DNA of 9,686 nt from Pseudomonadota bacterium (GTDB lineage Bacteria > Pseudomonadota > Alphaproteobacteria > Rhizobiales > Rhizobiaceae). Every line of letters begins with the position of its first letter. The first letter of the stretch is position 1. A program made the position numbers and the translations under genes. The notes below the pieces were generated by a model. It did not search any database. It saw only the letters and a program-made list of their open reading frames with translations, and was not told the DNA's origin. This document shows positions 1 to 6,422 of this stretch, piece by piece. The DNA is taken from contig JAEYXI010000159.1 of assembly GCA_023428515.1 (NCBI GenBank), positions 1 to 9,686 of the forward strand. Direction: 5' to 3'.

Positions 1-512
1 TCCCTATCCTGGAAGGCTGGCAGCGATTGGCGGAACAGGTCGACTTTCCTGTGCTGGTGGAAACGCATCGCGACCGGATGACGACGGATCTTCACTTCAC
101 GCTCGACATACTGGACGCAATGCCCGACCTGCGGCTGCTGGCGGACCTCTCGCACTATCTCGTCGGGCGGGAATTCGCCTGGCCGGTTTCCGCCGACGAC
201 CATGCGCAGATCGAACGGGTCCTCGACAGCTCGTGGGCGTTCCATGGGCGGATCGCGAGCCGCGAGCAAATCCAGATCGAGATGTCGTTTCCGCACCACC
301 GCAAGTGGGTCGAACTGTTCGGCGACTGGTGGCGCTACGGATTCCGCAGTTGGCGGCAGCGCGCCGAAGCGGACGCGACGCTTTGCTTCGTATGCGAGTT
401 GGGACCGCAGCCTTATGCGATCACGGGTGCGGACGGAAACGACCTGTCCGACCGGTGGGAAGAGTCGTTGCTGTTGCGCAGGCTTGCGTTGGACCTGTGG
501 GCCGAAACCTGA
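1..512 (+). CDS. Sugar phosphate isomerase/epimerase-like protein, 5'-truncated
   Basis: This is the C-terminal 169 codons of a reading frame that is open to the left edge (first complete codon at base 3); the true start lies outside the window, and the TTG at 27 is not a convincing start. The visible part resembles xylose-isomerase-like TIM-barrel proteins annotated as sugar phosphate isomerase/epimerase. It has the conserved [12 protein letters not shown] segment, then [16 protein letters not shown], a GRIASREQ segment and a late [12 protein letters not shown] segment. The acidic and histidine residues of VETH, ADLSH and CELG sit where this fold usually holds its divalent metal ligands (family knowledge, not proven here). 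The substrate is unknown. It converges on the dioxygenase gene and is separated from it by 45 bases, so it is probably not part of the catabolic operon further right. Confidence 0.8.
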   Translation, partial: PILEGWQRLAEQVDFPVLVETHRDRMTTDLHFTLDILDAMPDLRLLADLSHYLVGREFAWPVSADDHAQIERVLDSSWAFHGRIASREQIQIEMSFPHHRKWVELFGDWWRYGFRSWRQRAEADATLCFVCELGPQPYAITGADGNDLSDRWEESLLLRRLALDLWAET

Positions 513-523
513 GCGGATACCAT

Positions 524-551
524 CGGTCAGGACAGCGGGCCGACCTGATCG
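524..551. terminator. Hairpin between convergent genes, possible bidirectional terminator
   Basis: GGTCAGG (525-531) can pair with CCTGATC (544-550), allowing one G-U pair, and C524-G551 extends the stem to 8 bp with a 12-base loop. It lies in the 45-base gap between the stop of the isomerase-like gene and the stop of the convergent dioxygenase gene, where a shared terminator is expected. There is no T-tract on either side, so intrinsic termination is doubtful. Confidence 0.3.
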
Positions 552-557
552 GCGGGC

Positions 558-1541
558 TCAGGCGGTCGTGGCCTTGAACTTGCTCATGAGATATGGGCCG
601 GACCGAACGGGTTCGTATTTTGGGGCTTCGCCGTCTGCAAGGCAGGCCTCCAACACCTCGATTTCGGCATTCCAGTTAGGCTGATGGAAGAACGCCATCG
701 ACTGCCGCCGGTCCATGCCGCCTTCCTCCGGCGGAGGATTGACGACACGGTGCACCGTCGAGACCCATCTGTCATTGGTCCATCGGGCCATCAGGTCGCC
801 GATATTGATGACGAAGGCGCCTGGCACCGGAGGCACGGGCGTCCATTCGCCATGGGGCGTGATGATCTCGAGACCGCGCGAGCCGGCCTGCGGCAGGAGA
901 ATGGTCAGGCTGCCGTAGTCGGTGTGCGCGCCAGCGCGGATCTGTCCTGGTTTCGGCGGCACATGCTGTTCGGGATAGTTCAAGGCGCGCAGCGCGCTGA
1001 TGGGCGCGTCGATGAAGCGGTCGAAATAGTTTTCCGGCAGTGTGAGCGCAGTGGCGAACAGGCGCATGATCCGCACCGCCAGATCCTCCAGGGCAGCGTA
1101 ATAGGTCCTCCATGCGTCGACGAATCCATCGGGTGCTTCCGGCCAGATCGTCTCTGCATAACAGAACGCTAGGGCATCCCGGTCATCGACGCCGTCTGGA
1201 ACACGCAACGGCCCGCCGTTGAAGCTTTCCTTCAGGTCTGGAGGCGTATCCACATTGCGGGACTTGGCGAGCGCCTCCAGTTCAGGACCAAGATAACCGT
1301 AGGGATAGCCCTTGTACGGAGCCTTGGAGCGCTCCTTCTGTTCGTGGGACAGGTCGAAGAAGGCGCGAGCCTTCGTCCACGCTGCATCGATTACATGCTG
1401 CGGAACCCCATGGTTGGCGATCGCCACGAAGCCGGTCGAACGGCAGATTTCGTCCACCTCCGCGCCGAGTCTCTTCTTTTCCTGCAGGTCGGCTTTTTCG
1501 AACCGCCCCAGATCGAACACGGGGAATGTCGAGGCTTGCAT
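558..1541 (-). CDS. 2-oxoglutarate/Fe(II)-dependent dioxygenase, isopenicillin N synthase-like family
   Basis: A cytosolic non-heme iron oxygenase of 327 residues, the usual length for this family. An N-terminal DIOX_N-like part includes STGFVAIANHGVP (about 35-47) and ARAFFDLSHEQKER (58-71). The C-terminal 2OG-FeII domain contains the iron triad H206-x-D208 (in GAHTDYGSLTIL) and H264 (in STVHRVVNPP), and R279-x-S281 in DRRQS for binding the 2-oxoglutarate carboxylate. The ATG at 1541 is preceded by GGAG (1549-1552) with 7-base spacing. It lies downstream of, and in the same direction as, the LysR gene, but the 148-base gap holds its own likely promoter, so it need not be cotranscribed. The family hydroxylates or desaturates small molecules; the substrate here is unknown. 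It may act on the compound handled by the divergent operon, but adjacency is the only support. Confidence 0.9.
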   Translation of the reverse strand: MQASTFPVFDLGRFEKADLQEKKRLGAEVDEICRSTGFVAIANHGVPQHVIDAAWTKARAFFDLSHEQKERSKAPYKGYPYGYLGPELEALAKSRNVDTPPDLKESFNGGPLRVPDGVDDRDALAFCYAETIWPEAPDGFVDAWRTYYAALEDLAVRIMRLFATALTLPENYFDRFIDAPISALRALNYPEQHVPPKPGQIRAGAHTDYGSLTILLPQAGSRGLEIITPHGEWTPVPPVPGAFVINIGDLMARWTNDRWVSTVHRVVNPPPEEGGMDRRQSMAFFHQPNWNAEIEVLEACLADGEAPKYEPVRSGPYLMSKFKATTA

Positions 1542-1604
1542 GATCGCGCTCCAATCGTTGCGTTTGGTGGGCCGCCCAACGGCATGTCTGGGCGCAGTGC
1601 GAGG

Positions 1605-1632
1605 AGATTACGCCGCGAACAAACCAAGTCAA
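1605..1632 (-). promoter_or_regulatory. Candidate sigma-70 promoter for the dioxygenase gene
   Basis: On the minus strand TTGACT (plus coordinates 1627-1632) is followed after 16 bases by TAATCT (1605-1610). The -35 is close to consensus and the -10 is poor (3 of 6). It lies about 65 bases upstream of the dioxygenase ATG, inside the 148-base gap after the LysR gene. Next to it is a perfect AAGCGCTT palindrome (1631-1638), which might be an operator half-site. The rest of the gap shows no reading frame I would call. Confidence 0.4.
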
Positions 1633-1689
1633 GCGCTTAACTAACGGCGCAAGCGACACCTTTGACAAACCGTGGCGAGGCCGCGCTGG

Positions 1690-2643
1690 CTACGTAAAGT
1701 TGGCGACGAATTCCTCTTTCTTGACATCGATATTGATCAGCGCGCTTTGCTCGCTGAGCAATTCGTCCATCATGAACCTCAGGACCTCGACCGCAGCGGG
1801 TGACAAGCTTCGCCCTTGCCGCTTGATCACCGATAGCGTTCGTTTGAGTCGCGGACTCTTGAGCGGTCTGTAGACGAGATCCTTCGAGATGATTGCATGG
1901 GAGACCTGGGCAGGAACCGCGGCAATTCCCATGCCGCATTCGATCATCGCGCCGAGAGCGAAGATACTGCTGGCCTCGCAGATCGGCGCGCCGACAATGT
2001 GGGAAATCTCCGGATGGCTGGCAATGATTTCGCGGGTCTGAGTGCCCTCAGGCATGCTCACCATTGGCGTGCCTTCAAGATCCTGCCAGGAGAGGCGGCC
2101 GGGTTTGGAAGCCAGCCAGTGGTCGGCGGGGCAGACGATCCCGAATACGTCTTCCATGAAAGGGAAGCTTTCTAGGCCCTGCGGCGCGCGGTGAACGTTG
2201 GTGATACCGAAATCGATTTCTTCTTCCTGCACCCGTCGAGCAAGGTTATCGGGCGTGTTCAGAAGCTTCACGTGAATGCCTGGAAAACGCTGGTGAACCT
2301 TGGCAACGGTCGGAGCCAGGACACAGCACAGAAACGAGGCGGACGCCGCAGCCACGACGTTGCCCTTCTGCCGGTCGGCGAGCGCGCTCAGATTGTCGAG
2401 CGAGCGCGACAGGTCATGCAGCAGCCGTTCTGCCACGGGCAGGAACATGGCCGCGTGGCTCGTCAGATGCACCGAACGCGTGGTGCGATCGAAAAGCTTT
2501 AGCTTGATCTCAGCCTCGAGCTGCCGGATCGCGATGGTCAGTGCCGATTGTGAAAGGTTGAGGGTGTTCGCGGCCCGCGTGAAGTTCCGCTCCCGGGCTA
2601 CAGCGATAAACGCTCTCAGCTGTTTGATCGTGATGTTTTTCAT
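1690..2643 (-). CDS. LysR-type transcriptional regulator
   Basis: A 317-residue DNA-binding regulator of standard LysR length. The N-terminal winged helix-turn-helix (about 3-62) has the typical FTRAANTLNLSQSALTIAIR segment, followed by QLEAEIKLKLFDRTTRSVHLT. The effector-binding domain spans about 92-290 and includes the typical PGIHVKLL, EEIDFGI and ECGMGIAAVP segments. I chose the ATG at 2643, giving MKNITIKQLRAF, the normal LysR beginning. An upstream in-frame TTG at 2649 would add only two residues. No good Shine-Dalgarno sequence is visible before it. It is divergent from the LeuC-like operon across a short AT-rich gap, the classic arrangement in which a LysR protein controls both itself and the facing operon in response to a pathway metabolite. 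The dioxygenase gene follows it on the same strand and may also be a target. The effector is unknown. Confidence 0.95.
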   Translation of the reverse strand: MKNITIKQLRAFIAVARERNFTRAANTLNLSQSALTIAIRQLEAEIKLKLFDRTTRSVHLTSHAAMFLPVAERLLHDLSRSLDNLSALADRQKGNVVAAASASFLCCVLAPTVAKVHQRFPGIHVKLLNTPDNLARRVQEEEIDFGITNVHRAPQGLESFPFMEDVFGIVCPADHWLASKPGRLSWQDLEGTPMVSMPEGTQTREIIASHPEISHIVGAPICEASSIFALGAMIECGMGIAAVPAQVSHAIISKDLVYRPLKSPRLKRTLSVIKRQGRSLSPAAVEVLRFMMDELLSEQSALINIDVKKEEFVANFT

Positions 2644-2662
2644 GCGCAAAACTCATTAGTTC

Positions 2663-2686
2663 ATTGCAATAATATAATTGTCCAAT
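2663..2686. promoter_or_regulatory. Candidate LysR operator, ATTG/CAAT repeats in the divergent gap
   Basis: The segment carries ATTG (2663-2666), CAAT (2667-2670), ATTG (2677-2680) and CAAT (2683-2686). CAATAATATAATTG (2667-2680) is a 12-of-14 imperfect palindrome, ATTGCAAT (2663-2670) is a perfect one, and several T-N11-A pairs, the LysR-box signature, fit inside it. It is far more AT-rich than the flanking genes and begins 20 bases upstream of the LysR start codon, as expected for an autoregulatory and activating site. The assignment is inferred from position and symmetry. Confidence 0.5.
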
Positions 2687-2706
2687 GGAGCTCTGCATAC
2701 TAGCCT
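2678..2706 (+). promoter_or_regulatory. Weak candidate promoter for the catabolic operon
   Basis: TTGTCC (2678-2683) and TAGCCT (2701-2706) are separated by 17 bases and lie about 60 bases before the LeuC-like start codon. Both hexamers are poor matches to consensus, as is common for promoters needing LysR activation, and the -35 overlaps the proposed operator. No other good promoter is visible in the 120 bases between the two start codons. Confidence 0.3.
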
Positions 2707-2763
2707 TTTGATGTGGTCGCAGGCGTGGAGGCGCTGACCACAGGGTGGAGAGACTTCGACGCG

Positions 2764-4188
2764 ATGCCGCAACAGCAGCCAGATTCGGGCAGAACCGTCT
2801 TTGACAAGATATGGAATGCCCATGTCGTGACGGAGAAGGAACGCGGACCGTCGCTGCTTTACGTGGACAGGCATCTCGTCCACGACGGATCCTTCCACGC
2901 TTTCGAGATGTTGCGCGAGCGCGGCCTGTCCGTTGTCAGGCCGAAGCAGACTTTCGGGACACCTGACCACTACGTTTCCACCGAGGCCGACCGTATAGTC
3001 AGGGAGCCGCTGCCGCCTTTGCGTCGCATGCTCGACACGTTCCGCCGGAACATGGAAGCGAGCGGTATCCGTTATTTCCCGCTGGATGGCGTCAAGCAGG
3101 GCATCGTCCACGTGATCGGCCCGGAACAGGGCATCACTCTGCCCGGCATCGTGCTGGTCTGCGGCGACAGCCACACATCGACACATGGCGGGCTGGGCGC
3201 GCTGGCGTTCGGGATCGGGCAGTCGGAAAATGCCCATGTCCTCGCCACGCAGACGATCTGGCAGCACCGGCCGCGGCGCATGCGCATCACGCTGGACGGG
3301 CAGCTCGGAGCCTTCGTTTCGGCGAAGGACGTGATTCTGACCATCATTGGCCGGATCGGCACCAGCGGCGCCGCTGGCTACATTATCGAGTACGCTGGCC
3401 CGGCAGCGCGGGCGCTTTCGGTGGAGCAGCGTCTGACGCTCTGCAACATGTCTATCGAAGCCGGCGCCAAGGCCGGAATGATCGCGCCCGACGACACGAT
3501 TTTTGATTATGTCAGCGGCCGCTCTTACGCGCCGAAGGCGGCGGACTGGGACGACGCTCTCCGGTACTGGCGCACGCTGCGCACCGATGACGACGCCAGC
3601 TTCGACCGCGAGGTCGCCATTGACGCGTCGGCGATCGCGCCGATGGTGAGCTGGGGCACCACCCCGCAAGACGTCTTACCGATCGGAAGCCGTATCCCCG
3701 ATCCGTCCCAGGAAGCCGATGCCGGCCGTCGCGCACACCTCGTCTCGAGCCTTGACTATATGGGTCTCGTCCCGGGAACGCCGCTCGACGAGATACCGGT
3801 GGACATCGTGTTCATCGGCTCCTGCACGAATGGCAGGATCGAGGATCTGCGTGCCGCTGCGGCCGTGCTCGACGGCAGGCGAGTGTCGGTGCGAACCTTG
3901 GTTGTTCCTGGTTCGGGCCAGGTCAAGGGCCAGGCGGAATCGGAGGGGCTTGACGAGGTATTCCGCCGTGCCGGCGCCGAGTGGCGCGAGCCAGGCTGCT
4001 CGATGTGCGTCGCCATGAACGGCGATCTCGTTGCGCCCGGCAAGCGCAGCGCCTCCACTTCCAACCGAAATTTCCCCGGCCGGCAAGGCGTCGGCGCACG
4101 CACTCACCTGATGAGCCCGTCGATGGCGGCCGCTGCGGCTGTGACGGGCCGCCTTCACGATGTCCGCCAACTGGAGGCGGTGTCATGA
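2764..4188 (+). CDS. LeuC-like hydratase large subunit (aconitase superfamily), probably an alkylmaleate hydratase
   Basis: The 474-residue large subunit of a [4Fe-4S] dehydratase of the isopropylmalate isomerase family; with the next gene it should reversibly add water to a substituted maleate. The cluster cysteines are C354 (GSCTNGR), C412 and C415 (GCSMC). Other family marks are VDRHLVHD, GDSHTSTHGGLGALAFGIG (134-152), TLCNMSIEAGAKAG and SASTSNRNFPGRQG. I start at ATG 2764 because MPQQQPDSGRTVFDKIW matches normal LeuC N-termini and GGAG (2747-2750) lies upstream; the in-frame GTG at 2713 adds an atypical leader and lacks a ribosome site. Against textbook LeuC it has D41 for Glu plus a two-residue gap after it, DHY for DHN (68-70), QSENAH for TSEVEH, and GYIIE for GHVVE. 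No leuA or leuB is nearby. A catabolic substrate such as dimethylmaleate or a related alkylmaleate is more likely than isopropylmalate. Confidence 0.9.
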   Translation: MPQQQPDSGRTVFDKIWNAHVVTEKERGPSLLYVDRHLVHDGSFHAFEMLRERGLSVVRPKQTFGTPDHYVSTEADRIVREPLPPLRRMLDTFRRNMEASGIRYFPLDGVKQGIVHVIGPEQGITLPGIVLVCGDSHTSTHGGLGALAFGIGQSENAHVLATQTIWQHRPRRMRITLDGQLGAFVSAKDVILTIIGRIGTSGAAGYIIEYAGPAARALSVEQRLTLCNMSIEAGAKAGMIAPDDTIFDYVSGRSYAPKAADWDDALRYWRTLRTDDDASFDREVAIDASAIAPMVSWGTTPQDVLPIGSRIPDPSQEADAGRRAHLVSSLDYMGLVPGTPLDEIPVDIVFIGSCTNGRIEDLRAAAAVLDGRRVSVRTLVVPGSGQVKGQAESEGLDEVFRRAGAEWREPGCSMCVAMNGDLVAPGKRSASTSNRNFPGRQGVGARTHLMSPSMAAAAAVTGRLHDVRQLEAVS

Positions 4189-4805
4189 AGGCATTCCACA
4201 CCTTGACGGCGATCGCCGCACCCATGCCGGCTGAGAACATCGATACCGACCAGATCATTCCGGCTCGGTTCCTTAAGTATTCCCGCGCCGAAGGCTACGG
4301 CAACTTCCTGTTCCATGATCAGCGCTTCGACCAGCACGGAGGGGAGAGGCCGGGTTTTGTCCTCAACCGGCCGGAGTTCCGTAAGGCGCAGATCATTGTC
4401 GCCGGCCCCAATTTCGGCGGCGGTTCGTCCCGCGAAGGCGCGGTGTACGCTCTGGCCGACTATGGAATCCGCTGTGTGATAGCGCCGAGCTTCGGGCAGA
4501 TATTCTATAAGAACTGCTTCGCCAATGGGCTGCTCGCGGCGAAGGCCGACGCGGCCGACATCGAGACCTTGATGCTTGCGGTCGAGGCCAGCGATTCGAA
4601 CCTTCTGCAGGTGGATCTGGAGCAGACGAGCATCTCGGTTCCGACCGGTGGTGTCCGGATCGGTTTCGAGGTGGAACCGTTCTTCGCGACGATGCTGCTT
4701 CAGGGCGTTGATGAACTCGGCCTGACATTGGGCTTGCGCGACGAGATCAGCGCGTTCGAGGAGCGGTATTTCGACCGCTTCGCATTTTTGAAGAGGGCCG
4801 GTTGA
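4185..4805 (+). CDS. LeuD-like hydratase small subunit
   Basis: The 206-residue swivel-domain partner of the preceding LeuC-like protein, of the length of bacterial LeuD. IDTDQIIPARFLKYSRAEGYGNF (19-41) is the N-terminal substrate-loop region, and NFGGGSSREGA (76-86) is the phosphate/carboxylate-binding signature that supplies the active-site Ser and Arg; APSFGQIFYKNCFANGLL (100-117) also follows the family. In leucine-type LeuD the signature normally reads NFGCGSSREHA; here Gly79 replaces Cys and Gly85 replaces His, suggesting a different substrate. The start ATG overlaps the LeuC stop (ATGA) and GGAGG (4173-4177) is placed 7 bases upstream, so the two subunits are translationally coupled, as expected for a heterodimer. 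The longer in-frame extension upstream to 3981 lies inside leuC and is not believed. Confidence 0.9.
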   Translation: MKAFHTLTAIAAPMPAENIDTDQIIPARFLKYSRAEGYGNFLFHDQRFDQHGGERPGFVLNRPEFRKAQIIVAGPNFGGGSSREGAVYALADYGIRCVIAPSFGQIFYKNCFANGLLAAKADAADIETLMLAVEASDSNLLQVDLEQTSISVPTGGVRIGFEVEPFFATMLLQGVDELGLTLGLRDEISAFEERYFDRFAFLKRAG

Positions 4806-4806
4806 G

Positions 4807-5721
4807 ATGACGGTTGCTGAGCACAAGGCCTACGGAATGGAGCCTCGTGCGCGTCTTCGCGAGATGATGCGCCGGGAGGGCGCGATCATCGCGCCGGGCG
4901 TCGCCGATGCGCTCAATGCGCGCATCGTTGCCCAGCATGGCTTCGAGGCAATCTACATGACCGGCGCCGGCACAACGGCCGTGCGCCTGGGCATGCCGGA
5001 TGTCGGCCTGCTGTCGATGACGGAAATGGTCGACAACGCGGCGCGCATCGTCGACGCCAGCAACCTGTCTTTGATCGCGGATGCCGACAACGGCTACGGC
5101 GGCGTACTGAACGTGCGCCGCACGGTTCAGGGTTTCGAACGTGCCGGCGTGGCTGCGATCCATATCGAGGATCAGTCATTGCCCAAGCGATGCGGCCATC
5201 TCGCCGGCAAGCAACTGGTCGAGACCGACGAAATGGTGTCCAAGATCAAGGCTGCTTGCGACGCTCGCCTCGATCCCAACTTCACGATCATCGCCCGTAC
5301 CGATGCGATTGCTGTCGATGGTTTCGAAGCCGCGATAGAGCGTGCGCTTCGATACAGGGAAGCCGGAGCGGACATGTTGTTCGTCGAAGCCCCGAGCGCC
5401 GAGCAACTGCCGCTCATCGCGCCGCGTCTCGATGCGCCCTTGCTCTACAACATGGCTGCCAGTGGCAAGACGCCATTCCTCGGCAAGGAAGAGATCGAGA
5501 AGCTTGGCTTCAAGCTCATAATCTACCCGAACTGGCTGCTCCTGGCGAGCATCCGGGCGGCCAGCTCGATGCTCGATCTTCTGAAGCGCACGGGTTCGAT
5601 CGCCGAAGCGGTCCCCAACGTCGCTTCGTTCCGGGAATTCTTCGATCTCGTCGGTATGCAGGAAGTCCAGCGCCTGGAGGGCAAGTACGCGGTGCGGGAA
5701 GAAAGCCGCATCGGATACTAG
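4807..5721 (+). CDS. Isocitrate lyase/PEP mutase family C-C lyase (2-methylisocitrate or 2,3-dimethylmalate lyase-like)
   Basis: A 304-residue Mg2+-dependent TIM-barrel lyase, similar in length to PrpB. Visible motifs are ADADNGYG (91-98, metal-binding acids), HIEDQ (119-123), the catalytic loop K127-R-C129-G-H131, ARTDA (163-167), VEAPS (193-197) and YNMAASGKTP. C129 in KRCGH marks the true lyases (isocitrate, methylisocitrate, dimethylmalate, oxaloacetate hydrolase) and is absent from PEP mutases. Pro241 in IIYPNW matches the Pro of methylisocitrate lyases. These enzymes split a 2-hydroxy-dicarboxylate into a 2-oxo acid (often pyruvate) and a carboxylate. The ATG is one base after the LeuD stop, with GAGGG (4793-4797) upstream. 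Directly following a LeuCD-type hydratase, it likely cleaves the malate derivative that enzyme makes. No prpC or prpD is present, so propionate catabolism is less likely. The exact substrate is inferred. Confidence 0.9.
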   Translation: MTVAEHKAYGMEPRARLREMMRREGAIIAPGVADALNARIVAQHGFEAIYMTGAGTTAVRLGMPDVGLLSMTEMVDNAARIVDASNLSLIADADNGYGGVLNVRRTVQGFERAGVAAIHIEDQSLPKRCGHLAGKQLVETDEMVSKIKAACDARLDPNFTIIARTDAIAVDGFEAAIERALRYREAGADMLFVEAPSAEQLPLIAPRLDAPLLYNMAASGKTPFLGKEEIEKLGFKLIIYPNWLLLASIRAASSMLDLLKRTGSIAEAVPNVASFREFFDLVGMQEVQRLEGKYAVREESRIGY

Positions 5722-5740
5722 GGCTTCAGGGAGGGAAAAT

Positions 5741-6418
5741 ATGGAACTGTCCACCAAGTCGGCACGCGAACTGTTCGAGGATCTCAAGGCCCGTCCGGCC
5801 CGTCCGCCGTTCGGTTTCGGTTCCCGCCCGGCACTCATCAATGTCGATCTCCAGAACGCCTACACCAATGTCGGCAAGTATCCGACCGCCTATGAGACCG
5901 ATCCGCGGCAGATCGAACATGTGAACGCGCTCGCCAGCGCACTCCGGGCCAAAGGTTTCCCTGTTGTGTGGACCTACGTCGCCTACATGGAATCCGGCGA
6001 GGATTGCGGCATCTGGGGCACTCGCACCGACACGCCGGATTCCTTGCAGAACATCAAGGTGGACTCGGAGCGGTCGAAGATTGACGCGCGTTGCGAGGTC
6101 AATCGCGTTCGCGACGTCGTCATCAACAAGCGCATGGCGTCGGCATTCTTCGAGACGAATCTTGGCTCGGTTTTCACCTTCCACAAGATCGATACGGTCA
6201 TCGTCACCGGTGGTTCGACCTCGGGTTGCGTGCGCGCCACCGTCGTCGACAGCCTGTCTCGCAGCTTCCGCACGATCGTTCCGGAGGAATGCGTTTCAGA
6301 CAAGCATGAGAGCCCGCATTTCGCGAACCTCTATGACATGGCGCTGAAGTATGCCGACGTGGTCCCGGTCGCGAAGGTGCTTGCCGACATCGACCGGCTG
6401 AAGCCAGCGAAAGGCTGA
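5741..6418 (+). CDS. Isochorismatase-family cysteine hydrolase (N-carbamoylsarcosine amidase-like), probable amidase
   Basis: A 225-residue cytosolic hydrolase with the family's catalytic triad: D36 in INVDLQNAY, K130 in VVINKRMASAFF and the nucleophile C163 in TGGSTSGCVRAT. The GGSTSGCVRAT segment is closer to N-carbamoylsarcosine amidase and maleamate or ureidoacrylate amidohydrolases than to true isochorismatases, so hydrolysis of a linear amide or carbamoyl group with ammonia release is the best general call. A strong ribosome site, AGGGAGGG (5728-5735), stands 5 bases before the ATG, 19 bases after the lyase stop. This suggests high translation relative to its coupled neighbours. In this operon it may act as a half-amidase, turning the ring-opened half-amide made by the downstream imidase-like proteins into a dicarboxylate. 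That role is inferred from context. Confidence 0.88.
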   Translation: MELSTKSARELFEDLKARPARPPFGFGSRPALINVDLQNAYTNVGKYPTAYETDPRQIEHVNALASALRAKGFPVVWTYVAYMESGEDCGIWGTRTDTPDSLQNIKVDSERSKIDARCEVNRVRDVVINKRMASAFFETNLGSVFTFHKIDTVIVTGGSTSGCVRATVVDSLSRSFRTIVPEECVSDKHESPHFANLYDMALKYADVVPVAKVLADIDRLKPAKG

Positions 6419-6422
6419 AGCC

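Noticed and set aside
202..684. 160-codon plus-strand frame overlapping the first gene and the end of the dioxygenase gene
   Set aside because: Low-complexity Arg/Ser/Ala composition, and it crosses two convergent real genes; it is a shadow of the GC-rich third positions.
1631..1658. CGCTT/AAGCG inverted repeat after the LysR gene as an intrinsic terminator
   Set aside because: Only 5 bp of stem, a 12-base loop and no following T-tract; it overlaps the proposed dioxygenase promoter instead.
2713..2763. GTG at 2713 as the start of the LeuC-like protein
   Set aside because: It has no ribosome site and would add 17 residues unlike any LeuC N-terminus, while ATG 2764 gives the family-typical beginning.
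2656..3669. Long open frame (337 codons) on the minus strand opposite the LeuC-like gene
   Set aside because: Its arginine- and histidine-rich composition and lack of any family motif are typical of a GC-rich antisense shadow; the opposite strand is a clear LeuC homologue.
2764..4805. Leucine biosynthesis leuCD
   Set aside because: There is no leuA or leuB nearby, the pair is first in an operon of catabolic hydrolases and a C-C lyase, and signature residues differ from leucine-type enzymes. Not excluded absolutely.
4807..5721. Phosphonate metabolism (PEP mutase or carboxyphosphonoenolpyruvate mutase)
   Set aside because: The KRCGH loop with its cysteine marks the C-C lyase branch, and no phosphonate genes are nearby.
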